Positions 24,401 through 34,508 of a stretch of 64,000 nucleotides of DNA are shown here, piece by piece. The stretch spans positions 262,278,332 to 262,342,331 of the forward strand of contig NC_066580.1 in the NCBI RefSeq assembly GCF_024323335.1, given 5' to 3'. The stretch's first letter is position 1. Every line of letters starts with the position of its first letter. Below the pieces are notes generated by a model. That model did not search any database. It saw nothing but the letters and a program-made list of their open reading frames with translations, and was not told the origin of the DNA. A program made the position numbers and the translations under genes. The DNA comes from Lathyrus oleraceus. Its lineage: Eukaryota; Streptophyta; Magnoliopsida; Fabales; Fabaceae.

Positions 24401-25732
24401 CTTCAAGCTTCCTCTGCTCCAATCATGCACGAATTGGCTTGGTTCCTGCTTGAGTCTTGATCAATGATGCTTCATAGTGATGAATTAAGCAATGGCTTGT
24501 GAATTGATTTGAAGAAATGAGAGAAAAATTTGAGAGAAATTTCTAGATCTGAGATTTGTGAAGTGTTGTTATCAGAAAACAATTATGATTAGGTTTATAT
24601 AGGTCCTGTTAATCCAATCCTTAATCATGTTTAAGCATGTGCAATTGTAATTAACCAAAATGGAGTGTGAATGCAAATTGGCATTTCACCCTTGTGCATG
24701 GGGTGCATGGTGAACAGTGCACGGGTTTGTGATCCAATTCCACTTAAAACATCATTTTGGAGCTATTGGAAGTGGTGGAATGCTCAAAATATGCACCAAT
24801 TTTAAATTTGAATTTTCCCTCCAAAATTTAAATGAAAATGCAAATGATTATATGATGAGAATGCATGTAATGCAATGCATGATTTGGATAGTAGAAGTCA
24901 AGAGAATAATTTAGCAAAAAGAACCACTTGAATTGGAGTTTTGGTTGAGAAGTTATGCACATTTGAACCTCCATGTACACTTTGCCATGTTTGATCCATA
25001 TCTCTTGAACCACACATGAGAAATTCATGATCTTGGACTTTTTAGAAATGGGAGAGCAAGATCTTCAACTTTCATGTTGGACAAAATTTCATTTGAAGCT
25101 TTCTTGATGATGTAATCTTGAGGAGAAAACCTTTCCATTTTTGGCAATTCCAAATTACAGGTCACTTACTATTTTTGGAAAGTTTTCATCTGACCTCAAA
25201 TTCTTCATTGTTGATGTTTGAAATGTTAAATGAGACTTGTATGGACATGAATGAGGCCTCTCTAACCATCTCCCACCTTCAAATCCATGATTGAACTGAC
25301 AATTGACTTGTGTTGACTTTTCTAGGTCTTCAGTTGACCTGACAATGTTCTGATGAAATTCAAGCCTCTACCACTTGGGATTTTGATTCAAAATGATATC
25401 ATAGTTCATATGAACTCTTATGAATGATTATGGTGCCCAAATTCTCAAGAATGGCCACCATCTATTGCTCAATGGCTGCCTTTGACTGTCTTGACCTAAG
25501 ATTGCTTCATCTGCAAGTAACAAGGTTAGATGACATATTTTTGTACTTTTGGTTAGTAAACAAATGAAAAGCAATGATATACATATGCCAAACATGCTTG
25601 GTGATCAAGAATCACACTCAAAAGATAGCCCACCCATAGGGAAGGAAGCAAGGTGCACAATGATCCTTGAGGCAATGAAATGATATGATATGATGCCGTG
25701 AGGGATCTTAGGGACAAAATTGGGGTCTTACA
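21474..25732 (-). repeat. 5' LTR of the younger Ogre (4259 bp)
   Basis: A near-identical direct repeat of 2594-6864. It carries the transcription start and polyadenylation signals of the element, which I cannot place. The tandem repeat is at 22489-22870 and the hairpin module at 21821-21885, with one change (CTGTT for CCGTT) that weakens the outer stem. Confidence 0.95.
21821..21885 (-). other. LTR two-hairpin module, right copy
   Basis: Same as 2941-3005 except for a single substitution in the AACGG/CCGTT stem. The TACCTT/AAGGTA and GCCG/CGGC stems are unchanged. Confidence 0.65.
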
Positions 25733-25737
25733 CATGG
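25733..25737. repeat. Target-site duplication CATGG, right copy
   Basis: Directly follows the right LTR end. Joining 2593 to 25738 restores the interrupted gag reading of the older element ('YQYNADMAPDRTQLQ'). Confidence 0.93.
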
Positions 25738-28069
25738 CTCCGGACAGAACTCAACTTCAGAATCTGTCTCTTAAAAGCAATGAGTGCTTCAGGGAATACG
25801 CTCAACGCTGGAGGGAGACAACTTCTCGTGTTTAACCTCCTATGTTGAAGAAGGAAATGGCTAAGATATGTTCGTGAACACTCTGCCCGAACCTTATTTG
25901 GAGTGCCTGGTGGGTTGCAATGCCTCCAACTTTGCTGATGTAGTCTCTACCGGAGAGAGGGTGGAGAATTACCTGAAGACATACAAGACCCAGAATGGAG
26001 GTGGATCTTCATCAGGGTTGAAGAAGCCGTTCATTCAGGGACAAAAGTGGAGAGAAGGGGATGCAAGTGCCATATCTTCTTATCAGAACAGGGATAACCG
26101 AAGGAATAACTTTCAGAACTATCATCAGCAACCGTATGTTGCGGCTGTGACCATTCCAGCTGCAGCACCACTACAACAACAACAACCCCAGCGTCAACCA
26201 GCTCAGTACCAACCACAACAACCGGGTAACAGACCCGCTTATCAACAGAGGCAAAGGATGATGGACCGGCGTTTCGACACTCTTCCAATGTCGTACGCTC
26301 AGCTACTTTCTAGTCTTCAACAACTATAACTTGTGCAGTTACGCACTCTGGCTCCTCTCGTTGGTAGACTTCCGATGGGTTACGACGCCAACGCTGAATT
26401 CGCAGATGTTGTTCCTACTGATTCTGTAATCCATGATGGTGTATTTACTTTTTCCAATATGGTTGATTCTGATGTAATTGAACTTGATTCCGATGTTTCG
26501 GATGCTTGCATTTCAATGAATGAGATTTCAGAATATGACTATGATGTTGCTACTATCACCATTTTCTACCCAACTAATCAGATCAATGTACCAGAAGCGC
26601 AACCGGTGCCACCAGCGCAACCGTCCACTATGAATATCACAACCCCTGGTCCTCTACCTTTCACCAGTGAAAGGGCCATTCCTTGGCATTATGGGGGGAG
26701 TGTGTACACGCACGATCATGGGGTAGAACGGCCACTGAAGGTAGAAGAGGGTCAGAAGACTGAACTTGAAGTTGAAGGTCCCGCAGTGGACAATGTTGGT
26801 GGAATCGGGCGATTCACCAGGAGTGTTAGACTGTTCTCACCACCCGTTACCCAAACTGATAATGCGGATGCTGCGGCGAAAGCCAAAGACAAGCAAGTCG
26901 TGAATGAGAGTGCCTCTACACCCCAGGCTGGTTCTGAGCCCACTTTTGCGAAGGATGTGGACGAGCTCTTGAGGATCATAAAGAAAAGTGACTATAAGGT
27001 AGTCGATCAGTTGATTCAGACTCCGTCCAAGATATCCATTCTCTCACTCCTATTGTGTTCGGAGGCGCACAGGGAGGCACTGCTGAAAGTCCTAAATGAT
27101 GCATATCTGCCTTAGGAGATCTCAGTGAACCAACTGGAAGGAATCGTTGCAAATGTTCATGCAAGCAACGGGTTGGGTTTTACTGATTCTAACTTAACAC
27201 CAGCTGGACGCAACCATGACAAGGCTTTGCACATCTCGATGGAATGCAAAGGCGCAGTTTTATCTCATGTTCTGGTGGACAGAGGTTCCTCTCTCAATGT
27301 GCTACCCAAGAGAGCCCTGTCAAGTTTAGAAGTAGAGGGTTTGGCCCTGAAGCCTTCAGATCTTATTGTGAGAGCCTTTGATGGTTCTAAGAGGTCGGTG
27401 TTCGGAGAGGTAGAATTGCCAATTCTGATTGGATCACAAACCTTCAACACCGTCTTCTATGTGATAGATATCAGTCCTTCCTATAGTTGCCTGCTGGGTC
27501 GTCCTTGGATCCACAACGTTGGGGCAGTCTCTTCAACTTTACATCAGAAGATTAAATTCCCAGTCAATGGAAGGATTATCACCGTCTGTGGTGAGGAGGA
27601 TATTCTGGTCAGTAACCTGTCTACATTCAAGTATGTAGAGGTAGAAGGTGAATTTCATGAGACCCTATGTCAGGCCTTTGAGGCAGTTCAGGTCAAGGAC
27701 GCAGCTCCGGTGGAAGAAGTTAAAGCGGGTGCCTCTATCTCGTCCTTCAAGCAGGCACAAGCCTTGGTAGATTCGGGTGTTTCCCCCGGTTGGGGACATC
27801 TGTTGGTGTTACCAACGAAAGACGACAAATTCAGGATTGGGTATCAGCCAGCCCCGACTTCTACAACTTCAACACTTCAGACTCGTTAGGGGCCGATTAC
27901 TTTCTCCAGCGCTGGCATCATTCGGTATGTCCAGGTCTCTGCGGTTAACAATGAAGATGGGGATAGTGATTGCGACATCGGTAACTGGGTGCGTCCGAGG
28001 ATCCCGGGTGAAGTCATCAACAATTGGTCTTCTGAGGAGATTGTCCAAGTCACTTTTCCGGAGGAGTAA
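25738..28069 (+). pseudogene. gag 3' part and protease of the older Ogre, degenerate
   Basis: Continues the gag ('CFREYAQRWRE', then 'LPEPYLECLVGCNASNFADVV'), a Gln/Pro-rich linker near 26150-26240, and 'FDTLPMSYAQLL'. In-frame stops at 27113-27115 and 27887-27889 interrupt an otherwise continuous frame ending with TAA at 28067-28069. The protease region reads 'VLVDRGSSLNVLPK' where the younger copy has DTGSS, so the active-site Thr is replaced by Arg. 'SCLLGRPWIHNVGA' is retained. The frame end GAGGAGTAA resembles the intron donor position of the younger copy. Confidence 0.85.
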
Positions 28070-28330
28070 TTTTTCTTGTTTATTCATGCATATCCAAGTC
28101 TTACGTTCCGCCCAGGGCGTAATGACTCATTGTAGGGCTCATCTATGTGGATACCTGCATTTTTTATCATAAATAAATGACGTCTTTTTGCATTCAAATA
28201 TTTTGTTCACTGTCTTTCTATTTTTGCAGTTTTTAAAAATAAAAAAAAGTACATATTTGGCAATGTTTTGTTTAGCTTTCATCCCTTGTTCACACTCATA
28301 AGCACATACCATCACTCATGCAGATGCACG
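28070..28330 (+). other. Region equivalent to the gag-pro/pol intron of the older Ogre
   Basis: AT- and T-rich and non-coding, with candidate acceptors TTTTTGCAG near 28230 and CATGCAG near 28322. By position it matches the intron of the younger copy, but I cannot fix its boundaries. Confidence 0.5.
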
Positions 28331-31300
28331 TCACCGGATCCTATTGATAACGGTTCTGCTATGGCTCGCTTTGACTTTGAAAAATCCAATCTTTCAAGCT
28401 GAAAAAGAGGGTGATGAAGACTGTGAACTCCCTGAAGAACTTACCAGGTTATTAAAACAGGAGGAAAGGGTCATTCAACCGCATCAAGAGTCTGTTGAAG
28501 TGATTAATCTCGGCACCGAGGACGCCAAGAGAGAAATCAAGATAGGGGTTGCTTTGGAAGATAATGTGAAGAAAGGGCTGATTGAATTGCTGCAAGAATA
28601 TGTTGACATCTTCGCTTGGTCTTATCAGGACATGCCAGGGCTTGACACAGATATTGTGGTACACCGTTTGCCTCTCAAAGAAGGTTGTCCTCCGGTCAAG
28701 CAGAAGCTCAGAAGAACAAGACCAGAGATGGCTGTCAAGATAAAGGAAGAAGTGCAAAAACAGTTGGATGCAGGGATTCTAGCAGTAACAAATTATCCGC
28801 CATGGGTTGCAAATATCGTTCCAGTACCTAAGAAGGATGGAAAGGTATGGATGTGTGTTGACTACCGGGATCTGAACAGAGCTAGTCCTAAAGATGATTT
28901 CCCATTACCTCACATCGACGTTTTGGTGGATAACACAGCTCAGTACTCGATATTCTCCTTCATGGATGGCTTTTCTGGCTATAATCAAATTAAGATGGCA
29001 TCAGAAGACATGGAGAAGACAATATTCATAACCCCATGGGGCACCTTCTGCTACAAGGTGATGCCGTTTGGTCTGAAAAATGTCGGAGCAACATATCAAC
29101 GAGCGATGGTGACTCTTTTCCATGATATGATTCATTATGAAATCGAGGTTTATGTTGATGATATGATTGCCAAATCTCAGACGGAAGAAGAACATTTGGT
29201 GAATTTGCAGAAATTGTTTGAGCGTTTGAGAAAATTCAAGCTGAGGCTTAATCCGAACAAGTGTACTTTTGGGGTGAGATCTGGAAAATTACTGGGTTTT
29301 ATTGTTAGTGAAAAAGGGATTGAGGTGGATCCGGCCAAAGTGAAAGCGATACAGGAAATGCCTGAGCCAAGAACAGAGAAACAAATCTGTGGTTTCTTAG
29401 GGAGGTTGAATTACATTGCAAGGTTCATCTCTCACCTAACAGCCACGTGTGAGCTAATATTCAAATTGCTGAGAAAAGATCAGGCTATCAGGTGGAATGA
29501 TGATTGCCAAAGGGCTTTCGAGAAGATAAAAGAGTATTTGCAGAATCCTCCTATCCTTATGCCTCTGGTCCCAGGGAGACCGCTGATTATGTATTTGACA
29601 GTACTAGACAATTCCATGGGTTGTGTTCTCGGTCAACATGACGAGACAGGTAGGAAAGAGCATGCCATCTACTACCTGAGTAAGAAATTCACAGATTGCG
29701 AGTCGAGATACTCGATGCTTGAAAATACGTGTTGTGCACTTGCATGGGCTGCTAAGCGATTGAGACAATACATGTTGTCTCACACAACCTTATTGATCTC
29801 CAAGATGGATCCAGTTAAGTACATATTCGAGAAGCCAGCTCTCACCGGAAGGGTTGCTCGTTGGCAAGTATTTTGTCAGACTATCTTGCTCAGCAACCGA
29901 TTGATGATTATGAGCCGCTGAAGTTTGATTTTCCAGATGAAGACATCATGTTCCTCAAGATGAAAGACTGTGAAGAGCCAGTTGTTGAGGAGGGACCTGA
30001 TCCAGACGAAAATTGGACTTTGTTGTTTGATGGGGATGTCAATGCTAGAGGAAGTGGAATTGGCGCTGTCATTACTACTCCGAAAGGTGCCCACATGCCT
30101 TTCACCGCTCGTCTGACTTTCGAGTGCACTAATAATGAAGCTGAGTATGAAGCTTGTATCTTGGGTATTGACCAAGCCATTGATTTGAGAATCAAGACTC
30201 TGGACATATTCGGAGATTCAGCTCTAGTGATTAATCAAGTGAATGGTGATTGGAACACCCTCCAGCCCAATCTGGTCCCTTACAGAGATTACACGAGAAG
30301 ACTATTGACTTTCTTCACAACAGTAAAGCTGTATCACATACCTCGTGATGAGAACCAGATTTCAGATGCTCTTGCCACTCTATCCTCCATGATCAACATG
30401 ATTCGGTGGAACCACGCTCCCAGGATCGATGTGATGCGCCTCGACAGGGCCGCGTATGTGTTTGCTGCTGAACTGGTAGATGACGGCAAGCCCTGGTATC
30501 ACGACATCAAGCGCTTTCTGAAGAATCAAGAGTAACCTGCAGGGGCATCCAACAATGATAGAAAGACTTTGAGAAGATTGGCAGGCAGTTTCTTCTTGAA
30601 CAAAGACGATGTGTTGTATAAGAGGAACTTCAACATGGTTTTGCTCAGATGCGTGGATAGACACGAAGCATACATGTTAATGCAGGAAGTTCATGAAGGC
30701 TCCTTCAATACTCATGCCGGCAGACATGCAATGGCTAAGAAATTGTTGAGAGCGGGATATTACTGGATGACCATGGAATCTGATTGTTTCAAATATGCTC
30801 GGAAGTGTCATAAATGTCAGATTTATGCTGATAAGGTACATGTGCCGCCAAATCCTTTGAATGTGATGTCTTCATCGTGGCCTTTTGCTATGTGGGGCAT
30901 CGATATGATTGGAAAGATTGAGCCGACCGCCTCCAATGGGCATCGCTTCATCCTTGTTGCCATCGACTATTTCACCAAGTGGGTTGAAGCAGCATCGTTC
31001 GCGAATGTCACTAGACATGTGGTTGCCCGTTTCATCAAGAAAGAAATCATTTGTCGCTATGGGATTCCCAAAAGAATCATTACTGATAATGGTTCTAATC
31101 TCAACAACAAAATGATGAAGGAGTTGTGCCAGAACTTCAACATTCAGCATCACAATTCTTCCCCTTATCGCCCTAAAACATAAAGAAGATTGTGCAGAAG
31201 ATGGTCGTTATGTACAGAGATTGGCATGAGATGCTACCCTTCGCCTTGCATGGGTACCATACTTCAGTATGTACATCGACCGGGGCAACCCCTTACTCCC

Positions 31301-31713
31301 TTGTGTATGGTATGGAAGCAGTCCTACCTGTTGAAGTGGAGATTCCTTCTCTAAGAGTCCTGTTGGATGTCAAGTTAGACGAAGCTGAATGGATTCGGAC
31401 AAGGTTCAATGAGTTGAGTCTTATCGAAGAGAAGCGAATGGCAGCCATTTGTCATGGGCAGTTGTATCAGAGTCGGATGAAGAGAGCCTTTGATCAGAAA
31501 GTGCGTCCTCGATGCTTCCAGGTCGGAGATTTGCTGTTGAAAAGGATCCTTCCTCCTCAGACAAATCACATGGGCAAGTGGACTCCTAACTATGATGGAC
31601 CGTATATTGTCACCAAGGTTTTTGATGGTGGGGCCTTAATGCTTGCAACTATGGATGGTGAAAACTTCACTTCCCCTGTGAACTCAGACGCAGTTAAAAA
31701 ATACTTCGCATAA
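28331..31713 (+). pseudogene. pol of the older Ogre, frameshifted and deleted
   Basis: The N-terminal stretch reads 'IDNGSAMARFDFE', then shifts frame near 28380 into a long frame (to 29921) with RT ('MDGFSGYNQIKMASED', YVDD near 29152-29163) and RNase H. Near 29868 a deletion plus frame change removes about 18 residues compared with the younger copy. The second RNase H (29861-30535) and integrase (30569-31183, 31192-31713) follow, broken by TAA at 30533-30535. The integrase keeps 'GIDMIG' and 'TDNGSN', but the segment after 'SPYRPK' is deleted, removing the catalytic Glu. Confidence 0.9.
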
Positions 31714-32419
31714 AATAGACCCGCTGGACAGGAAAAAGAATAGTCCAGGCAAAAATGGGCATCCCGACGAACCAAGAAAATGAAAAGGTTCGGGAAAAAA
31801 TTAGGGATTAAAAATGAAAAGATCGTACACCCGGTAAGTTGAAAACCTGAAAAGGCAACTTAGGCAAAACTGGGTATCCCGGTGGATTGAAAACCTGAAA
31901 AGGGCGATCCAGGCAAAAGTTAGGGATTAAACGAATGATTGCGTTCTGAGTAGTTCTGAATCTCATCTCGTGTCAATGACTGGAAACTTTTGAAGGATAG
32001 GAAACTGTCCAATCACTCTTTTCAGAAAGCTGATCATCTGGAGGATCTTGAAGACGAGCAAGTCATAGCAGAATTGGAACCCAATAGAAATCCATTTCAC
32101 ATTGCCATTAGATTAATTTCTATTTTTATCTTTTGTGCGATTACCTCTTTCCAGGGATTGCTTCCTGATGTAAATGCCTATTCAGAGGCCATTCAATCAA
32201 TAAAATCATGTTATTCAGTATATCTCTGTTTTCATTTTCATTTTACTATTTTGTTTGCAAAAATGACGTCCAAATTTTTGATAAACATTGCATCATGAAA
32301 CATAAGAGCTTTACAGGTACATGCTTAATAAACATTTAAAATTGCTGTAAATGTTAAGTGCTTTAGATCGTCTATTTAGAACAGGTACCCTTGGGGCATT
32401 TCCTTAAGGTTCCCAGTCG

Positions 32420-33200
32420 ATGATCGTGAATGTTTTCCCCCAACAGTCGAAGTTGGTATCTTATCCCTGCAGAGCTGATCAGAGCATTGGATTCTTCGAT
32501 CCCCAACAGGCTCTCACTGCTGTACCTCCCCCAAGCGGCTGTTTCAGAATATACACTCCCCAGTAGAGTTGACAGTGCTAGACTATATATCCCCAGCGGA
32601 GTTGACAGTGTCAGACTGTATCTTCCCAGCAGAAGAGGCTGCTCCTCAGGGTTCGATGCCAGATCGATGATCTCGACGCCAGATCCATGGTCTCTTTCCT
32701 TGAAGCAGAATCTCGGTACCGTATCGGTGTTTGCTTCCCCTGCTAAGTCGTCTCTCTCGCAGATTATGATTGCCAGAACCACTGCCGCTTTCCCCAACAA
32801 TAGGTTTTCAGTGTCGTTCTCTCCCCAGTCAGAGTCTCGGTATTTCGTCATTGCTAGAACACCGTGTGGCGGGTCATTTCCCCACAGAGTTCTTTGCGCT
32901 GTGCATCTCCAATAGCCTTGCCAGGATCCAGAAGATGGTGATCATTTCCCCAGCAGATTCCCTTGCCTCGGCTTGGTATTCTACCCAGCATTTCGCATCC
33001 CTGCATGTAGAATCATATTGCATTACATCCTCCCAAATCGCGTAGCATTTCCATTTTCATGGAGCATTACGCCATTGAAAAATTCGAACATACGCATGTA
33101 AGCATAAAACATTCTCGGTATCCCAAGTGATAAGCCAGAAGTTGTTTCCAGTACTCAGACTGAAGATTGTTCATGACTTACCTTTATTATCCCCAGCAAG
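32420..33200 (+). repeat. Scattered motifs complementary to the Ogre primer binding site
   Basis: About 14 degenerate copies of CCCCAGCAGAGT in the sense strand, including CCCCAGTAGAGT 32558-32569, CCCCAGCGGAGT 32591-32602 and CCCCAGCAGATT 32948-32959. These match the 3' end expected for the primer tRNA, that is, the reverse complement of TGGCGACTCTGCTGGGG. Confidence 0.6.
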
Positions 33201-33244
33201 TGTCATTGGCCTATGCGCCGCCTCTATTATCTTTCCCTATTTTT

Positions 33245-33965
33245 GCCGATGCTGACAGGCATGAAGTTTTTCCGGTATTCAGACCGAAGTGGCATTTAGG
33301 CCAATTTTCCGATGTTCAGATCGAAGAAGTTTCCGACATTCAGGTCGATGCAACTTGTGGCATTCATGCCAGTTTCCGATATTCAGACCGAAGTGACATT
33401 CAGGCCAGTTTCCGGTATTCAGACCAAAGTGGCGTTCAGGCCAGTTTTCCGATGTTTAGATCGAAGAAGTTTCCGACGTTCAGGTCGATGCAACTTGCGG
33501 CATTCAGGACAGTTTCCGGTATTCAGACCGAAGTGGCATTCAGGCCAGTTTCCGGTATTCAGACCGAAGTGGCGTTCAAGCCAGTTTTCCGATGTTCAGA
33601 TCGAAGAAGTTTCCGACGTTCAGGTCGATGCAACTTGCGACATTCAGGCCAGTTTTCCGATGTTCAGATCGAAGAAGTTTCCGACATTCAGGTCGATGCA
33701 ACTTGTGGCATTCAGGTCAGTTTCCGGTATTCAGACCGAAGTGGCATTCAGGTCAGTTTCCAGTATTCAGATCGAAGTGGCGTTCAGGCCAGTTTTCCGA
33801 TGTTCAGATCGAAGAAGTTTCCGACATTCAGGTCGACGCAACTTGTGGCATTCAGGCCAGCCTCTCGGTGTTCAGACCGATATTAATAATCTCATATCTT
33901 CCGATGTTCAGATCGAAGTCATTTCCAGTATTCAGACTGATGAGCGGCATTCAGGCCATGGTTAT
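33245..33965 (+). repeat. Tandem array of hairpins with constant RTTCAG hexaloop
   Basis: More than 25 units, each four bases + ATTCAG or GTTCAG + complementary four bases: CGGT/ACCG (33273-33286), TGGC/GCCA (33290-33303), CGAT/ATCG (33310-33323), CGAC/GTCG (33334-33347), CAGT/ACTG (33926-33939). They are arranged in a higher-order repeat that includes GAAGAAGTTTCCGAC and GATGCAACTTGTGGC. A few units have one mismatched or G-U pair. A GCC/GGC hairpin containing 'GATGCTGACA' or 'GATTCTGACA' flanks each side (33245, 34072). Confidence 0.8.
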
Positions 33966-34201
33966 TTCTGTGTTACCATTTATTTTGGTATCCAGGTTAA
34001 CATTTTTTTTTTGGTATTCAGACTGACTCTCACCGTACCAGACAGATTCTTCTTTCAAGACCACCTCTTTGCCGATTCTGACAGGCATTGTTACTTCACT
34101 TCACTTCAGTGCAAATTTTCGGGCTTTTATTGTATTCAATCCCTTGATACCTCGAAAGTGCGAAAGCCACTGCTATCTTCTTTTCGGGTCTCCAGTTGAT
34201 T

Positions 34202-34214
34202 GAATAGGGGCAGC
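34202..34214 (+). other. Putative polypurine tract of the older Ogre
   Basis: GAATAGGGGCAGC directly precedes TGTAATACC, matching the AATAGGGGCA tract of the younger element. Confidence 0.7.
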
Positions 34215-34474
34215 TGTAATACCTAAAAATTTGCCCCCCTCATTCATGCATTCATTTTTAGGTCATTTAACATTTCATATTGCATTTCATCATGTCAATC
34301 GGAATTAGATCCAAGAAGCTTGAATATCATCCAAGACACTTTGTGGGTCCTATCTGGGTGATCAGTCAACACAAGGGAATGACTTGAGATACTTCCAACA
34401 TGTTCAAATGGGGTCTATTCATCAGTAAAAACGTTAATCTTGAAGGAGCAAAAGTTTGTTCATGAGCTGTCATG

Positions 34475-34508
34475 CTCGCTAGGCGAGCAGAATGGGTCGC
34501 CTAGCGAG
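34475..34508. repeat. 12-bp perfect inverted repeat in the LTR
   Basis: CTCGCTAGGCGA at 34475-34486 and TCGCCTAGCGAG at 34497-34508. A third, damaged arm CTCGCTAGACGA lies near 34565. It is GC-rich in an AT-rich context and each arm is itself nearly palindromic. Confidence 0.8.

Larger units (their letters stand above)
2594..25732 (-). mobile_element. Younger, nearly complete Ogre-type Ty3/gypsy retrotransposon, about 23.1 kb
   Basis: Bounded by two direct LTRs (TG...CA ends) and CATGG duplications. Reading on the minus strand: 5' LTR 25732-21474, PBS 21467-21451, leader, ORF1 20454-19258, gag-pro 18748-15417, intron 15420-15153, pol 15152-11690, a 4.8 kb repetitive 3' UTR, a purine-rich tract, then 3' LTR 6864-2594. 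Size, ORF1, PBS, dual RNase H and intron all match what is known of Ogre elements in Fabeae. Low LTR divergence implies a recent insertion. Two ORF1 stops and one gag frameshift are its only visible defects. Confidence 0.95.
31714..34201 (+). other. Repetitive 3' untranslated region of the older Ogre
   Basis: 2.5 kb between pol and the 3' LTR. Near 31730-31930 there are repeats of 'CAGGCAAAAATGGGCATCCCG'-like text. From 32420 to 33200 CCCCAGNNGAGT-like motifs recur (see findings). From 33245 to 33965 there is a dense hairpin array. The overlapping ORFs at 33167-34199 are open in several frames only because the repeat lacks stops. Confidence 0.75.

Noticed and set aside
33245..33965. CRISPR-like appearance (short repeats alternating with variable tetramers)
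   Set aside because: The repeats are 14-20 bp, are not separated by unique spacers, sit in a plant retrotransposon 3' UTR and have no cas genes nearby.
33167..34199. Overlapping long plus-strand reading frames of 144-295 codons
   Set aside because: They are open in several frames at once over a tandem array whose repeat lacks stops, start in different places, and show no domain; the DNA pairing pattern explains the region better than coding.
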